From positions 1 through 59,285 of the forward strand of contig NZ_JAGPOX010000050.1 in assembly GCF_019038435.1 (NCBI RefSeq): DNA of 59,285 nt, given 5' to 3'. This stretch comes from Nocardia alni. GTDB taxonomy: Bacteria; Actinomycetota; Actinomycetes; Mycobacteriales; Mycobacteriaceae. The notes under the pieces are model-generated. The model did no database searches, was not told the DNA's origin, and worked only from the letters and a program-made list of their open reading frames with translations. Positions 20,855 through 29,032 of this stretch are shown here, piece after piece; the first letter of the stretch is position 1; each line of letters begins with the position of its first letter. A program made the translations under genes and the position numbers.

Positions 20855-21235
20855 CTACTTGACCGAGACCTTGGCGCCGGCCTCTTCCAGCTTCGCCTTG
20901 GCAGCCTCGGCGGCATCCTTGGCGACCTTCTCCAGGATCGGCTTCGGGGCGCTCTCGACGAGGTCCTTGGCCTCCTTCAGGCCCAGGCCGGAGACGATCT
21001 CACGCACGACCTTGATGACCTGGATCTTCTTGTCGCCGGCGCCCTCGAGCACGACGTCGAACTCGTCCTGCTCCTCGACGGCGTCGACCGGAGCAGCGCC
21101 ACCGGCGGCAGCGGCCACCGCGACCGGAGCAGCGGCGGTAACCTCGAACTTCTCCTCGAACTTCTTGACGAAGTCCGACAGCTCGAGCAGGGTCATGCCG
21201 CCGATGGTCTCCAGCAGCTCGTCAACGTTGGCCAT
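20855..21235 (-). CDS. rplL: 50S ribosomal protein L7/L12
   Basis: 126 residues. The N-terminal dimerisation helix pair (LLETIGGMTLLELSDFVKKFEE) is joined by an Ala/Gly/Pro-rich hinge to the factor-binding C-terminal domain (KIQVIKVVREIVSGLGLKEAK). It forms the ribosomal stalk with L10. A GGAAG site precedes the ATG. It follows rplJ by 57 bases. Confidence 0.99.
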   Translation of the reverse strand: MANVDELLETIGGMTLLELSDFVKKFEEKFEVTAAAPVAVAAAAGGAAPVDAVEEQDEFDVVLEGAGDKKIQVIKVVREIVSGLGLKEAKDLVESAPKPILEKVAKDAAEAAKAKLEEAGAKVSVK

Positions 21236-21292
21236 GTTGGCTTCCTTTCGATGTAATTCCCGCGTGAACGGGAAAAGTATTGGGGTGGTGGG

Positions 21293-21844
21293 TTATTCGG
21301 CGGCGTCGACCGGAGCGGCTTCGCCGCCGGCAGCGCGCTGCTTGTCCTCGAGCGCGGCGAACAGGCGCACGACCTGCCCGGCGGGCGCGGCGAACAGACT
21401 GGCAGCCTTGGACAGGTTGCCCTTCATGGCGCCCGCCAGCTTGGACAGCAGGACCTCGCGGGACTCCAGGTCGGCGATCTTCTCGACCTCGGACACGGAC
21501 AGCGGCGCGCCGTCCATGTAGCCGCCCTTGATGATCAGCGACTTGTTGTCCTTGGCGAAGGTCTTGAGCGCCTTCGCGGCGTCGACCGGCTCACCCTTGA
21601 TAAAGGTGATGGCGGTCGGCCCGACGAACAACTCATCCAGGCCAGTGACGCCGGCCTCGGCCGCCGCACGCTTGACCAGGGTGTTCTTGGCGACGGAGTA
21701 GGTGGCGTTATCGCCCAGGGCACGACGCAGCTCGGTGATCTTGCCGACCGACAGGCCACGATATTCCGTGACAACTGTGGCGGTAGAGCCCTTGAAATGC
21801 TCCGTGATCTCCGCGACTTCCTCGACCTTCCAGCTTTTAACCAT
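21293..21844 (-). CDS. rplJ: 50S ribosomal protein L10
   Basis: 183 residues of the L10 family (EYRGLSVGKITELRRAL near residue 30). It anchors the L7/L12 stalk on 23S rRNA. A strong AGAGGAGG site precedes the ATG at 21844. The long leader upstream carries an attenuator-like hairpin and is consistent with autogenous control by L10. Confidence 0.98.
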   Translation of the reverse strand: MVKSWKVEEVAEITEHFKGSTATVVTEYRGLSVGKITELRRALGDNATYSVAKNTLVKRAAAEAGVTGLDELFVGPTAITFIKGEPVDAAKALKTFAKDNKSLIIKGGYMDGAPLSVSEVEKIADLESREVLLSKLAGAMKGNLSKAASLFAAPAGQVVRLFAALEDKQRAAGGEAAPVDAAE

Positions 21845-21943
21845 ACTTCGCCTCCTCTCTGGATGTCGGTTCGAATATGTTTCGTCGTCCCGGCGAACCA
21901 GGACCCAGCTACCGATTCACGCAAGAGGTGGCGGTACGAAAAA

Positions 21944-22130
21944 CGCCCCGAACGCAGAGCGTTCCGGGGCGCACAAGAATTCACGGACCTCGAGCCCGTA
22001 GCCTTCCCGACCTCGGCTCTCCCTGCGTGGGCCGCCAGCGATAACGCCGGACCTTCAGCTGCCTGCACTGGAACCAGCACCGGCAGCGACCAACGGTCTT
22101 CGGTAGAACGATTGGGGGTGATCGCCGGAC
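21944..22130 (-). ncRNA. rplJ (L10) leader with attenuator hairpin
   Basis: The minus-strand leader of rplJ contains a structured GC-rich region (about 21975-22130). It ends in a hairpin at 21944-21971 (CGCCCCGGAACGC with GCGTTCGGGGCG, one bulge) followed directly by GTTTTTCG, a classic intrinsic terminator upstream of the gene. This arrangement matches the L10 leader class, where excess L10 (with L7/L12) represses its own operon. The terminator is seen; the exact leader boundaries are approximate. Confidence 0.7.
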
Positions 22131-22149
22131 GAGCCAACGACCGTCGACC

Positions 22150-22179
22150 AGCATAGCAGCGACCTGTCTATCCAGCCAA
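22150..22179 (-). promoter_or_regulatory. Candidate rplJ promoter
   Basis: On the minus strand TTGGCT (22174-22179) and TATGCT (22150-22155) are 18 bases apart, a good sigma-A-type pair. It lies about 300 bases upstream of the rplJ start, which fits the long attenuated leader. Confidence 0.6.
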
Positions 22180-22211
22180 AACGAGGTTCCGGCAAAGACT
22201 CGGACCCTCTT

Positions 22212-22240
22212 GTCATCCCGGCATACTGTTGGCCGTGATC
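22212..22240. repeat. REP-like hairpin element, single copy
   Basis: The sequence opens GTCATCCCGGCATACTGTT and then GGCCGTGATC, matching the half-elements found at 23072, 32551 and 43069. The arm CCCGGC pairs with GCCG. It sits between the rplA terminator and the rplJ promoter. Confidence 0.65.
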
Positions 22241-22252
22241 TCGAAACACGAA

Positions 22253-22279
22253 GGGCCGGTACGAGATTCGTACCGGCCC
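22253..22279 (-). terminator. rplKA terminator
   Basis: A perfect 12-bp stem (GGGCCGGTACGA with its complement) with a 3-nt loop lies 17 bases past the rplA stop. The minus strand continues TTCGTGTTTCG, a weak T-rich tract. Confidence 0.85.
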
Positions 22280-22296
22280 TGACGAGTCTTACGCGA

Positions 22297-23010
22297 CTAC
22301 GCGTCCTCTTCGGTAAAGTTGCGGGTGCGGTTCGGGTCCACCGGGATGCCCGGGCCGGTGTTCGTCGAAATCGTCACCTTCTTGACGTAGCGGCCCTTCG
22401 CGGTGGAGGGCTTCACACGCAGGATCTCCTCGAGCGCGGCGCCGTAGTTCTCCACCAGCTTGGCGTCGTCGAAGGACGCCTTGCCGATCACGAAGTGCAG
22501 GTTGGCCTGCTTGTCGACGCGGAAGTTGATCTTGCCGCCCTTGATGTCGTTGACGGCCTTGGTCACATCGGGGGTGACCGTGCCCGTCTTCGGGTTCGGC
22601 ATCAGGCCTCGCGGGCCGAGCACGCGCGCGATGCGGCCGACCTTGGCCATCTGGTCCGGGGTGGCGATCGCGGCGTCGAAGTCCAGCCAGCCGCCCTGGA
22701 TGCGCTCGATCAGATCCTCGGCGCCCACGGCGTCCGCACCGGCGGCCTCGGCCTCGGCGGCCTTGTCGCCGACCGCGAACACGATGACGCGGGCGGTCTT
22801 ACCGGTGCCGTGCGGCAGGTTGACGGTGCCGCGGACCATCTGGTCGGCCTTGCGCGGGTCGACACCCAGGCGCACGGCGACCTCGACGGTGGCGTCGGTC
22901 TTCTTGGTGGAGGTCTCCTTCGCCAGGCGCGCGGCCGTCAGCGGGGAGTACAGCGCGGCGCGGTCGACCTTGGCGGCCGCCTCGAGATAAGCCTTGCTTC
23001 GTTTTGCCAT
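22297..23010 (-). CDS. rplA: 50S ribosomal protein L1
   Basis: 237 residues of the L1 family. The start at 23010 gives MAKRSKAYLEAAAKVD; an upstream in-frame extension lacks conservation. The central signature GPRGLMPNPKTGTV is present near residue 130. L1 binds 23S rRNA at the L1 stalk and can repress its own mRNA. It follows rplK by 94 bases, an interval that carries a REP-like element. Confidence 0.98.
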   Translation of the reverse strand: MAKRSKAYLEAAAKVDRAALYSPLTAARLAKETSTKKTDATVEVAVRLGVDPRKADQMVRGTVNLPHGTGKTARVIVFAVGDKAAEAEAAGADAVGAEDLIERIQGGWLDFDAAIATPDQMAKVGRIARVLGPRGLMPNPKTGTVTPDVTKAVNDIKGGKINFRVDKQANLHFVIGKASFDDAKLVENYGAALEEILRVKPSTAKGRYVKKVTISTNTGPGIPVDPNRTRNFTEEDA

Positions 23011-23071
23011 GATTATCTGTCCTGTTCTGGAGTCAGCAGTGGTACGGGACTGGCCGTCCCTCCCACCTTTC

Positions 23072-23098
23072 GTCATCCCGGCATACGTGTGGCCGGGC
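23072..23098. repeat. REP-like hairpin element, single copy between rplK and rplA
   Basis: It reads GTCATCCCGGCATACGTG then TGGCCGGG, with CCCGGC pairing GCCGGG. It is the same family as the elements at 22212, 32551 and 43069 but is placed inside a ribosomal protein operon, in the 94-base rplK-rplA spacer. Confidence 0.7.
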
Positions 23099-23104
23099 GG
23101 CGAA

Positions 23105-23539
23105 TCAGTCGGCGACGGTGATACCCATCGAGCGAGCGGTGCCCGCGATGATCTTCGACGCCTGATCGAGATCCTTGGCGTTCAGATCTTCCTGCTTGGT
23201 CTTGGCGATCTCCCGGATCTGATCCATGGTGACCTTCGCGACCTTGGTCTTGTGCGGCTCGGCCGAACCCTTCTGCACACCGGCGGCCTTGAGCAGCAGC
23301 CTGGCGGCGGGGGGGGTCTTCAGCTTGAAGTCGAACGAGCGGTCTTCGTAGACCGTGATCTCGACCGGGATGACGTTGCCACGCTGCGACTCGGTCGCGG
23401 CGTTGTACGCCTTGCAGAACTCCATGATGTTGACGCCGTGCTGGCCCAGCGCGGGACCGACCGGCGGAGCCGGGTTCGCGGCGCCGGCCTGGATCTGGAG
23501 CTTGATGAGCCCAGAGACCTTCTTCTTCTTGGGGGGCAT
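23105..23539 (-). CDS. rplK: 50S ribosomal protein L11
   Basis: 144 residues. The N-terminal domain has the proline-rich PAPPVGPALGQHGVNIMEF loop that binds thiopeptides and elongation factors; the C-terminal domain binds 23S rRNA and ends GTARSMGITVAD. An AAGGAAG site precedes the ATG. It follows nusG in the conserved secE-nusG-rplKA order. Confidence 0.99.
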   Translation of the reverse strand: MPPKKKKVSGLIKLQIQAGAANPAPPVGPALGQHGVNIMEFCKAYNAATESQRGNVIPVEITVYEDRSFDFKLKTPPAARLLLKAAGVQKGSAEPHKTKVAKVTMDQIREIAKTKQEDLNAKDLDQASKIIAGTARSMGITVAD

Positions 23540-23668
23540 CTTTCTTCCTTGGTTAGGTTCCTTACGAATTCCCGTAAGCCTTATCCGGGATGTGCGCCCA
23601 CGGCCCAGCCGAGACGCAACCCGACAAGTCTAGTAGGCGACCGACCAGGGCAACGAATTGCCCCGGCG

Positions 23669-24439
23669 TCAGATCTTGGAGACCTGGGTGAACGAGAGTT
23701 CGACCGGGGTCTCGCGACCGAAGATCGACACCAGCACCTTGAGCTTCTGCTGCTCGGCGTTGATCTCGGAGATGCTGGCGGGCAGCGTAGCGAACGGGCC
23801 GTCCTGCACCATGACCGACTCGCCGATCTCGAAATCGACCTCGATGGCCGGCTTGGTCAGCGGCTCGACGGCCGAATCGGAGGCGGCGGCACCCGCCGAG
23901 GCGGCGGGCTTCTTCTGCTGCTGATCGGCCGGGACCAGGAACTTCACCACGTCGTCGATGGACAGCGGCGAGGGACGCGAGGTGGCGCCGACGAATCCGG
24001 TGACGCCCGGCGTGTTGCGCACCGCGCCCCACGATTCGTCGTTCAGATCCATGCGGACCAGGATGTAGCCCGGCAGCACCTTGCGCTGCACGTTCTTGCG
24101 CTGGCCGTTCTTGATCTCGGTGACCTGCTCGGTGGGCACCTCGACCTGGAAGATGTAATCCTCGAGGCCGAGGTTCTGCACGCGAGTCTCGAGGTTGGCC
24201 TTGACCTTGTTCTCGTAACCGGCATACGAGTGGATGACGTACCAGTCGCCGGGCGCGCGACGCAGCGCGGCCTTCATCGCGGCGACCGGGTCGATCGTCT
24301 CGTCGGCGGATTCGGCGGGTGCGGCAGGTGCCTCCTCGACGGGCTCGGCCTCCGGGGCCTCGTCGACCTCCGGCGCGGCGAATTCCTCCACGTCGTCGAT
24401 CGCGAATTCCTCGGTTGTGCCGTTCTCCGGGGTGCTCAC
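23669..24439 (-). CDS. nusG: Transcription termination/antitermination factor NusG
   Basis: 256 residues with a GTG start at 24439 preceded by AAGGAG. An acidic, Pro/Ala-rich N-terminal extension (about residues 1-60) is typical of actinobacterial NusG. The NGN domain (about 64-175) has WYVIHSYAGYENKVK and VLPGYILVRMDL. The KOW domain (about 205-256) has GESVMVQDGPFA. NusG binds RNA polymerase and couples it to Rho or ribosomes. Confidence 0.98.
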   Translation of the reverse strand: MSTPENGTTEEFAIDDVEEFAAPEVDEAPEAEPVEEAPAAPAESADETIDPVAAMKAALRRAPGDWYVIHSYAGYENKVKANLETRVQNLGLEDYIFQVEVPTEQVTEIKNGQRKNVQRKVLPGYILVRMDLNDESWGAVRNTPGVTGFVGATSRPSPLSIDDVVKFLVPADQQQKKPAASAGAAASDSAVEPLTKPAIEVDFEIGESVMVQDGPFATLPASISEINAEQQKLKVLVSIFGRETPVELSFTQVSKI

Positions 24440-24496
24440 TGCGCACTCGCTCCTTGTGTCGTCACTAACTTCCTCCGTGCGTGCCGGAAATGGACT

Positions 24497-24526
24497 ATAC
24501 CTATTCCCACCTGGGTGGGATGGTAT
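24497..24526 (-). promoter_or_regulatory. Imperfect hairpin in the secE-nusG spacer
   Basis: The 30-base segment has outer arms ATACC/GGTAT and inner arms TCCCACC/GGTGGGA, slightly offset. It lies between the secE stop (24544) and the nusG start (24439). It has no T-tract, so an mRNA processing or stability element is more likely than a terminator. Function is not known. Confidence 0.4.
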
Positions 24527-24543
24527 CCGGCGCCGACGGTCAG

Positions 24544-24924
24544 CTAGCCGAACAGCCAGTTGACACCCTTGATGAGCGCCAGATCCAACCCGGCGATGAA
24601 CGCAACCGTGAAGATCACGAACACCAAGACCACAGTCGTATAGGTGACCATCTGCTTGCGGTTCGGCCAGATGACCTTGCGCAGCTCCTGGAAAACCTCT
24701 TTCAGGAACTTCACCAGGCGTTTGAGCGGATTACCACCGCCCTTGGCCGTCTTCTTCTTGTCGGACGGCTTGGACGTCTTCGGCTTGACCGCGTCGTCCC
24801 GGGAACCGCGCTCGATCGTGGCGACCGAACCCGTGTCGTGTTCCGACGAGGCAGTGCGAGCCCGCCGAGACGACCGCTTGCCGCTCGGACGAGTCACCGC
24901 GTCGGTGTCATCGTCATCGGACAC
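24544..24924 (-). CDS. secE: Preprotein translocase subunit SecE
   Basis: 126 residues with a GTG start. A long charged N-terminal tail (about 65 residues, acidic then Lys/Ser/Arg-rich) precedes the conserved SecE core FLKEVFQELRKVIWPNRKQM and a single transmembrane helix (about residues 93-117). SecE clamps SecY in the translocon. The tail is longer than in E. coli-type minimal SecE but usual for mycolata. Confidence 0.97.
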   Translation of the reverse strand: MSDDDDTDAVTRPSGKRSSRRARTASSEHDTGSVATIERGSRDDAVKPKTSKPSDKKKTAKGGGNPLKRLVKFLKEVFQELRKVIWPNRKQMVTYTTVVLVFVIFTVAFIAGLDLALIKGVNWLFG

Positions 24925-24990
24925 GTCGATCCTCTCTCGTCGCTGGCGTGCTGACCCTTTCGAGCGACCTGCAAGCAGTCACTACGAGTG

Positions 24991-25063
<73 letters not shown>

Positions 25064-25244
25064 TCGGCTGGATCTATTCCAGCACCGTGCTATTCAGTTG
25101 TCTTGCATGCAGTTGTACACGCCTGGCACACAACACGCGCGCCGCCCCTGCGGTTACCGGCCCCGACGAACTATCCGCCGGAAACCAGCCCCTTCAGAGC
25201 AGCGCGCAGCGGCTGGTGATCCCCAGAGTCCCGAGTGTACGGTA

Positions 25245-25283
25245 CGCCGCCCGCGCATTGCCAATCCGGGTGGTCGGGCGGCG
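25245..25283 (-). terminator. Possible terminator after hadAB
   Basis: A 9-bp perfect inverted repeat, CGCCGCCCG (25245-25253) and CGGGCGGCG (25275-25283), has a 21-base loop and begins 8 bases past the hadAB stop. The long loop and missing T-tract make it a weak call. Confidence 0.35.
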
Positions 25284-25290
25284 AAACACC

Positions 25291-26355
25291 TCAGCCCAGC
25301 TGCACTGTCGCCGTCGCGCGCCCGAAGATCTTGCGCCCTTCGGACTTGGCGACGATCGCGACGACGGCGGTGCGAGTCTCGGGATCGACCGACTTGATCT
25401 TGCCGGAGTACTCGATCTCGGCCGGCCGATCGGCGCCCACGTAGACCGGGCTGGTGAACCGGACGTTGTACTCCTTCATCGCACCCGGATCGCCCAGCCA
25501 CGAGGTGACGAAACCGCCGCCCAAGCCCATGGTCAGCATGCCGTGCGCGACCACGTTGTCCAGGCCGACGAGCTTGATCACGTCGTCGCTCCAGTGGATC
25601 GGGTTCGCATCGCCCGAGACACCCGCGTAGTTGACCAGATCGCCGCGGGTCAGCCTGACCACGCGCGTCGGCAGTTCGGCCCCCACGACCGCGTCCTCGA
25701 AACGCACAGCGTGCTTACTGGGCCGCACCTCCGGGACGCTGGCGACCGGCACCGGCGGCTCGCTGACCGGCGGCGTGGCGCGCTGCTGATCGTCCGGCCC
25801 CTGCCCGATCCCGTGCATCAGCAGTCCGCGCACGGCCTGGTCGATATTCGGGTCGACATCACCGCCGCTGCGCCCGACCAGGGTGGTGTAGGTCGTCATC
25901 ACCAGCTCGTCGCGCGAGGTGACGATGTTCTTGGTCACGATCATGTCCGCGCCGCCGGGGGCCTGGCGGAACGAGTGCAGATACACGTCGCACACCAGCT
26001 GGTCGCCGACCCGGATCGGGCGGTGGAATTCGAGAATCTGGTCGGCCTGCATGATCTGGCTCAGGTCATAACCCGTCACGATCTGCTCGAACAGCTTCTG
26101 CTGGGCCAGGATGCCGACCAGCGAGATGAAGGTCACCGGCGCCACCATGCCGTCGTAACCGTATTCGGCGGCGGCGGCCTCGTCCCAGTGCACCGGGTGG
26201 TAGTCCTGCACGGCGCGGGCATATTCGCGCACCTTCTCGCGGCCGACCTCGTAGTAGTCGTCGACGCGGTAGTGGTGACCGACCATGGCCGCGGCGTGGG
26301 CCGCAGGATCGAACTTCTCCTCGGTGGGCGCGGCAGTGTCGGCTTGTGTTGTCAC
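25291..26355 (-). CDS. hadAB: Fused (3R)-hydroxyacyl-ACP dehydratase HadA-HadB
   Basis: 354 residues made of two hotdog (MaoC-type) domains. The first half (about 15-165) resembles HadA: YARAVQDYHPVHWDE and LAPVTF-like VAPVTFISLVG. The second (about 213-354) resembles HadB: YAGVSGDANPIHW and AHGMLTMGLGGGFV. They act in the FAS-II cycle that builds mycolic acid chains. D249 and H254 form the usual HadB catalytic pair. The HadA half also keeps a D51-x4-H56 pair, where my recollection of M. tuberculosis HadA has Asn in place of Asp. No hadC follows; tRNA-Trp comes next. The GTG start at 26355 has only a weak ribosome-binding site. Confidence 0.93.
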   Translation of the reverse strand: MTTQADTAAPTEEKFDPAAHAAAMVGHHYRVDDYYEVGREKVREYARAVQDYHPVHWDEAAAAEYGYDGMVAPVTFISLVGILAQQKLFEQIVTGYDLSQIMQADQILEFHRPIRVGDQLVCDVYLHSFRQAPGGADMIVTKNIVTSRDELVMTTYTTLVGRSGGDVDPNIDQAVRGLLMHGIGQGPDDQQRATPPVSEPPVPVASVPEVRPSKHAVRFEDAVVGAELPTRVVRLTRGDLVNYAGVSGDANPIHWSDDVIKLVGLDNVVAHGMLTMGLGGGFVTSWLGDPGAMKEYNVRFTSPVYVGADRPAEIEYSGKIKSVDPETRTAVVAIVAKSEGRKIFGRATATVQLG

Positions 26356-26422
26356 GGAGGCAAACCCTATCTGACCCGTTTACGGGATCGGCCGGAGCGC
26401 CGACGACCACGGATACGCCAAA

Positions 26423-26453
26423 TGCCGGAGCGGGATTAAACCCTGCTCCGGCA
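26423..26453 (-). terminator. Hairpin between rpmG and hadAB
   Basis: TGCCGGAGC plus GGG pairs with CCC and GCTCCGGCA (one bulged base) around an ATTAAA loop. It lies between rpmG and hadAB on the minus strand. It lacks a clear T-tract and may act as a partial terminator that lowers hadAB expression relative to rpmG. Confidence 0.5.
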
Positions 26454-26562
26454 GTGAAGATCGGCTCTCGTCACGACGCACGCGGGGACCTGGCGGCTAC
26501 ACGAGCTTCCTGTTCGGTCCGTCACCGGCGTCGCGCGCGGAAGTCGCACGCGAGTTGGAATA

Positions 26563-26733
26563 CTAGCGAGATTCGCGGTGCGCGCGGTGCGTGCCGCAGT
26601 TCGGGCAGAACTTCTTCAGTTCCAGCCGATCCGGGTCGTTACGCCGGTTCTTCTTGGTGATGTAGTTGCGGTGCTTGCACTGCTCGCAGGCCAAGGTGAT
26701 CTTTGGCCGGACATCAGTGGACTTCGCGGCCAC
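26563..26733 (-). CDS. rpmG: 50S ribosomal protein L33
   Basis: 56 residues, GTG start at 26733, reading [19 protein letters not shown] to the end THRAHRESR. The zinc-binding pairs C16-x2-C19 and C43-x2-C46 are intact, so this is the zinc-containing (C+) form. It lies between tRNA-Met and hadAB, the same order as rpmG2-hadA in mycobacteria. Confidence 0.97.
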
Positions 26734-26780
26734 GATATGCCTTCTTTCGGGTCAACCTGACGGGGAGGTATCGGTTGTTG

Positions 26781-26853
26781 TAGCGATGGCCGGACTTGAA
26801 CCGGCGACACAACGATTATGAGTCGTTTGCTCTACCGACTGAGCTACACCGCC
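26781..26853 (-). tRNA. tRNA-Met (CAT, elongator)
   Basis: 73 nt on the minus strand: acceptor GGCGGTG with CATCGCT, anticodon CAT (complement at 26818-26820), T-arm GGTTCAAGTCC, discriminator A. The anticodon stem lacks the three G-C pairs of the initiator form, so this is the elongator. It sits between tRNA-Thr and rpmG. Confidence 0.95.
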
Positions 26854-26919
26854 ATAGGGTCGGCTTGCGATGGCGCCCGGGCCCTGGAGATGCCGACGGT
26901 CACCACCGGCAATCCGGCG

Positions 26920-26992
26920 AGCCCCCTAACGGAATCGAACCGTTGACCTTTTCCTTACCATGGAAACGCTCTGCCGACTGAGCTAAGGGGGC
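26920..26992 (-). tRNA. tRNA-Thr (GGT)
   Basis: 73 nt on the minus strand: acceptor GCCCCCT with AGGGGGC, anticodon GGT (complement at 26957-26959), T-arm GGTTCGATTCC, discriminator T. It lies 66 bases upstream of tRNA-Met on the same strand. Confidence 0.97.
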
Positions 26993-27143
26993 ATGGCAAC
27001 TCGCGCTCCTGATGTCGATCACTCACATCCGGGGCGCCGAAGCCTTGAACGAGGTTACACACTGACAAGCCCTCTCACCAAACCGTGAGGTCAGGCCCGG
27101 TTTCGCCGATCATCGCAGCGGGTGGCCGGATGCGGTGAAACGA

Positions 27144-27177
27144 AAGACCCCCCGTGGACTGGTCCACGGGGGGTCTT
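27144..27177 (-). terminator. tRNA-Tyr terminator
   Basis: A perfect 16-bp stem, AAGACCCCCCGTGGAC with its complement and a 2-nt loop. On the minus strand it is followed by TCGTTTC. It lies just downstream of tRNA-Tyr. Confidence 0.85.
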
Positions 27178-27180
27178 CGG

Positions 27181-27261
27181 TGGCGGATGAAGGATTCGAA
27201 CCTCCGAAGCTTGCGCGGCTGATTTACAGTCAGCTCCCTTTGGCCGCTCGGGCAATCCGCC
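27181..27261 (-). tRNA. tRNA-Tyr (GTA)
   Basis: 81 nt on the minus strand, with a long variable arm as expected for class II bacterial tRNA-Tyr. The acceptor is GGCGGAT with ATCCGCC, the anticodon is GTA (complement at 27225-27227), and the discriminator is A. Confidence 0.96.
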
Positions 27262-27470
27262 GAACACGCTCGATGAGCGCGCAGAGCAGAATACAACGAT
27301 GAGGACCCCTGGATGCAAACCGGCAGGCCAGGGGCGTATTCTCAGGCCGTTCGCGACGATAACACCGATACGTTGACGGCGATAACGACAAGCTGGTCGA
27401 ACGAACTAGCGCGCGGTCGTTCGCGCCAGTAGCGTCGAACCTCAACCCCCTAGTGAGACAGGAGCGCAGT

Positions 27471-27962
27471 GTGGCCGATTCCTCATTCGATGTCGTCAGC
27501 AAGGTCGACCGGCAGGAGGTCGACAACGCCCTCAACCAGGCCGCCAAGGAGTTGAACACCCGCTACGACTTCCGGGGCACGGAGGCGAGCATCGAGTGGT
27601 CCGGTGAGGAAAAGATCGTGCTCTCCGCCGCGTCGGAGGACCGCGTCAAGGCCGCCTTGGACGTGTTCAAGGAGAAGCTGATCCGCCGCGACATCTCGCT
27701 CAAGGCCTTCGAGACCGGCGACCCGCAGGCCTCGGGCAAGGTGTACAAAATCACCGGCACCCTGGTGCAGGGCATCTCGTCGGAGAACGCCAAGAAGATC
27801 GCCAAGAAGATCCGCGACGAGGGCCCCAAGAGCGTCAAGGCCCAGATCCAGGGTGAGGAACTGCGCGTCACGAGCAAGAACCGAGACGACCTCCAGGCCG
27901 TCATCTCCCTGCTGAAGAACGGCGACTTCGAGGTGGCCCTGCAGTTCGTCAACTACCGCTGA
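27471..27962 (+). CDS. yajQ: YajQ family nucleotide-binding protein
   Basis: 163 residues, DUF520/YajQ family: DSSFDVVSKVDRQEVDNAL at the start, KLIRRDISLKAFETG in the middle and DFEVALQFVNYR at the end. Members bind nucleotides, and in some bacteria cyclic di-GMP; the role here is not shown. The GTG at 27471 is chosen because AGGAG precedes it by six bases; an upstream in-frame ATG gives a non-conserved extension. It faces htpX across 12 bases (convergent). Confidence 0.93.
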   Translation: MADSSFDVVSKVDRQEVDNALNQAAKELNTRYDFRGTEASIEWSGEEKIVLSAASEDRVKAALDVFKEKLIRRDISLKAFETGDPQASGKVYKITGTLVQGISSENAKKIAKKIRDEGPKSVKAQIQGEELRVTSKNRDDLQAVISLLKNGDFEVALQFVNYR

Positions 27963-27974
27963 CGGACCTCACCG

Positions 27975-28856
27975 TCAGTGCCGGGGGCCGCCCGCCATCG
28001 CCTCCAGCCGGGCGATTCGCTCGGCCATGGGCGGGTGTGTCGAGAACCAGCGAGCCATGCGGTCGCCGGCCCGGAACGGGTTGGCGATCATCAGGTGTGA
28101 TTGCGCGGTGAGCTGCGGCTCCGGCGGGAGAGGAGCCGCGGCCACGCCGCGCTCCAGCTTGCGCAGCGCCGAGGCCAGTGCCAGCGGGTCGCCGGTGAGC
28201 TGCGCGCCGTCCTGGTCGGCCTGATACTCACGCGAGCGCGATACGGCCAGTTTGATCAGCGTCGCGGCGATCGGGCCGAGCAGCGAAACCAGCAGCACGC
28301 CGATAACGCCCGGACCTTCGCCGTCGCGGTTGTTGCCGCCGCCGAACATGCCCGCGAAGAAGGCCAGGTTGGCCAGGCCGGAGATCACCGCGGCCAGCGC
28401 ACCGGCCACCGAGGAGATCAGGATGTCGCGGTTGTACACATGCGACAGCTCGTGCCCCAGCACCGCGCGCAGCTCCCGCTCGTCCAGGATCTGCAGGATG
28501 CCGCTGGTGCAGCACACGGCCGCGTGACGTGGGCTGCGACCGGTCGCGAAGGCGTTGGGTGCCGCGGTCGGGCTGATGTACAGCCGCGGCATCGGCTGGC
28601 GCGCGGCGGTGGCCAGTTCGCGCACGATCTTGTAGATGACCGGCGCCTCGAGTTCGGACACCGGCTGGGCGTGCATCGCCCGCAGGGCCAGCCGGTCGCT
28701 GTTGAAATAGGCGTAGGCGTTCATACCGACGGCCAGCACGATCGCGATCACCAAGATCGTCGGGTTACGGAACAGCGCGCCGATGACTACGATCAGCGCG
28801 GACATACCCACCATCAGCGCGAAGGTCTTGAATCCGTTCGCAAAGCCACCGTGCAT
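27975..28856 (-). CDS. htpX: Zinc metalloprotease HtpX
   Basis: 293 residues with an ATG at 28856 preceded by GAGAGG. Two N-terminal transmembrane helices lie at about 10-50, then H135-E136-L-S-H139 is the zinc HEXXH motif, with REYQADQDG supplying the third ligand. Two further hydrophobic segments follow. HtpX is a membrane-embedded protease that degrades misfolded membrane proteins. A GTG three codons upstream is less likely because it overlaps the ribosome-binding site. Confidence 0.95.
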   Translation of the reverse strand: MHGGFANGFKTFALMVGMSALIVVIGALFRNPTILVIAIVLAVGMNAYAYFNSDRLALRAMHAQPVSELEAPVIYKIVRELATAARQPMPRLYISPTAAPNAFATGRSPRHAAVCCTSGILQILDERELRAVLGHELSHVYNRDILISSVAGALAAVISGLANLAFFAGMFGGGNNRDGEGPGVIGVLLVSLLGPIAATLIKLAVSRSREYQADQDGAQLTGDPLALASALRKLERGVAAAPLPPEPQLTAQSHLMIANPFRAGDRMARWFSTHPPMAERIARLEAMAGGPRH

Positions 28857-29032
28857 CGCCGCCACCTCTCACCGAAATGCGTTACACCAGGTCAACGACT
28901 GACAACGGGATCAGGTTTCCGAACTGCGGCAGATCCTGCTCACAAACTCGCACGATACATCGACAACGTAACCACCGGAGAACGCGCCCGGCGGCGAAGG
29001 ATGGGAACTTCCAGGCGGGTGCGGATCCAGCT

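Larger units (their letters stand above)
21845..22296 (-). promoter_or_regulatory. rplA-rplJ intergenic region (452 bases, no gene)
   Basis: Read on the minus strand it holds, in order, the rplA terminator (22253-22279), a single REP-like element (22212-22240), a sigma-A-type promoter (22150-22179), the structured L10 leader with its attenuator (21944-22130), and the rplJ ribosome-binding site. No reading frame here looks real. Confidence 0.75.
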
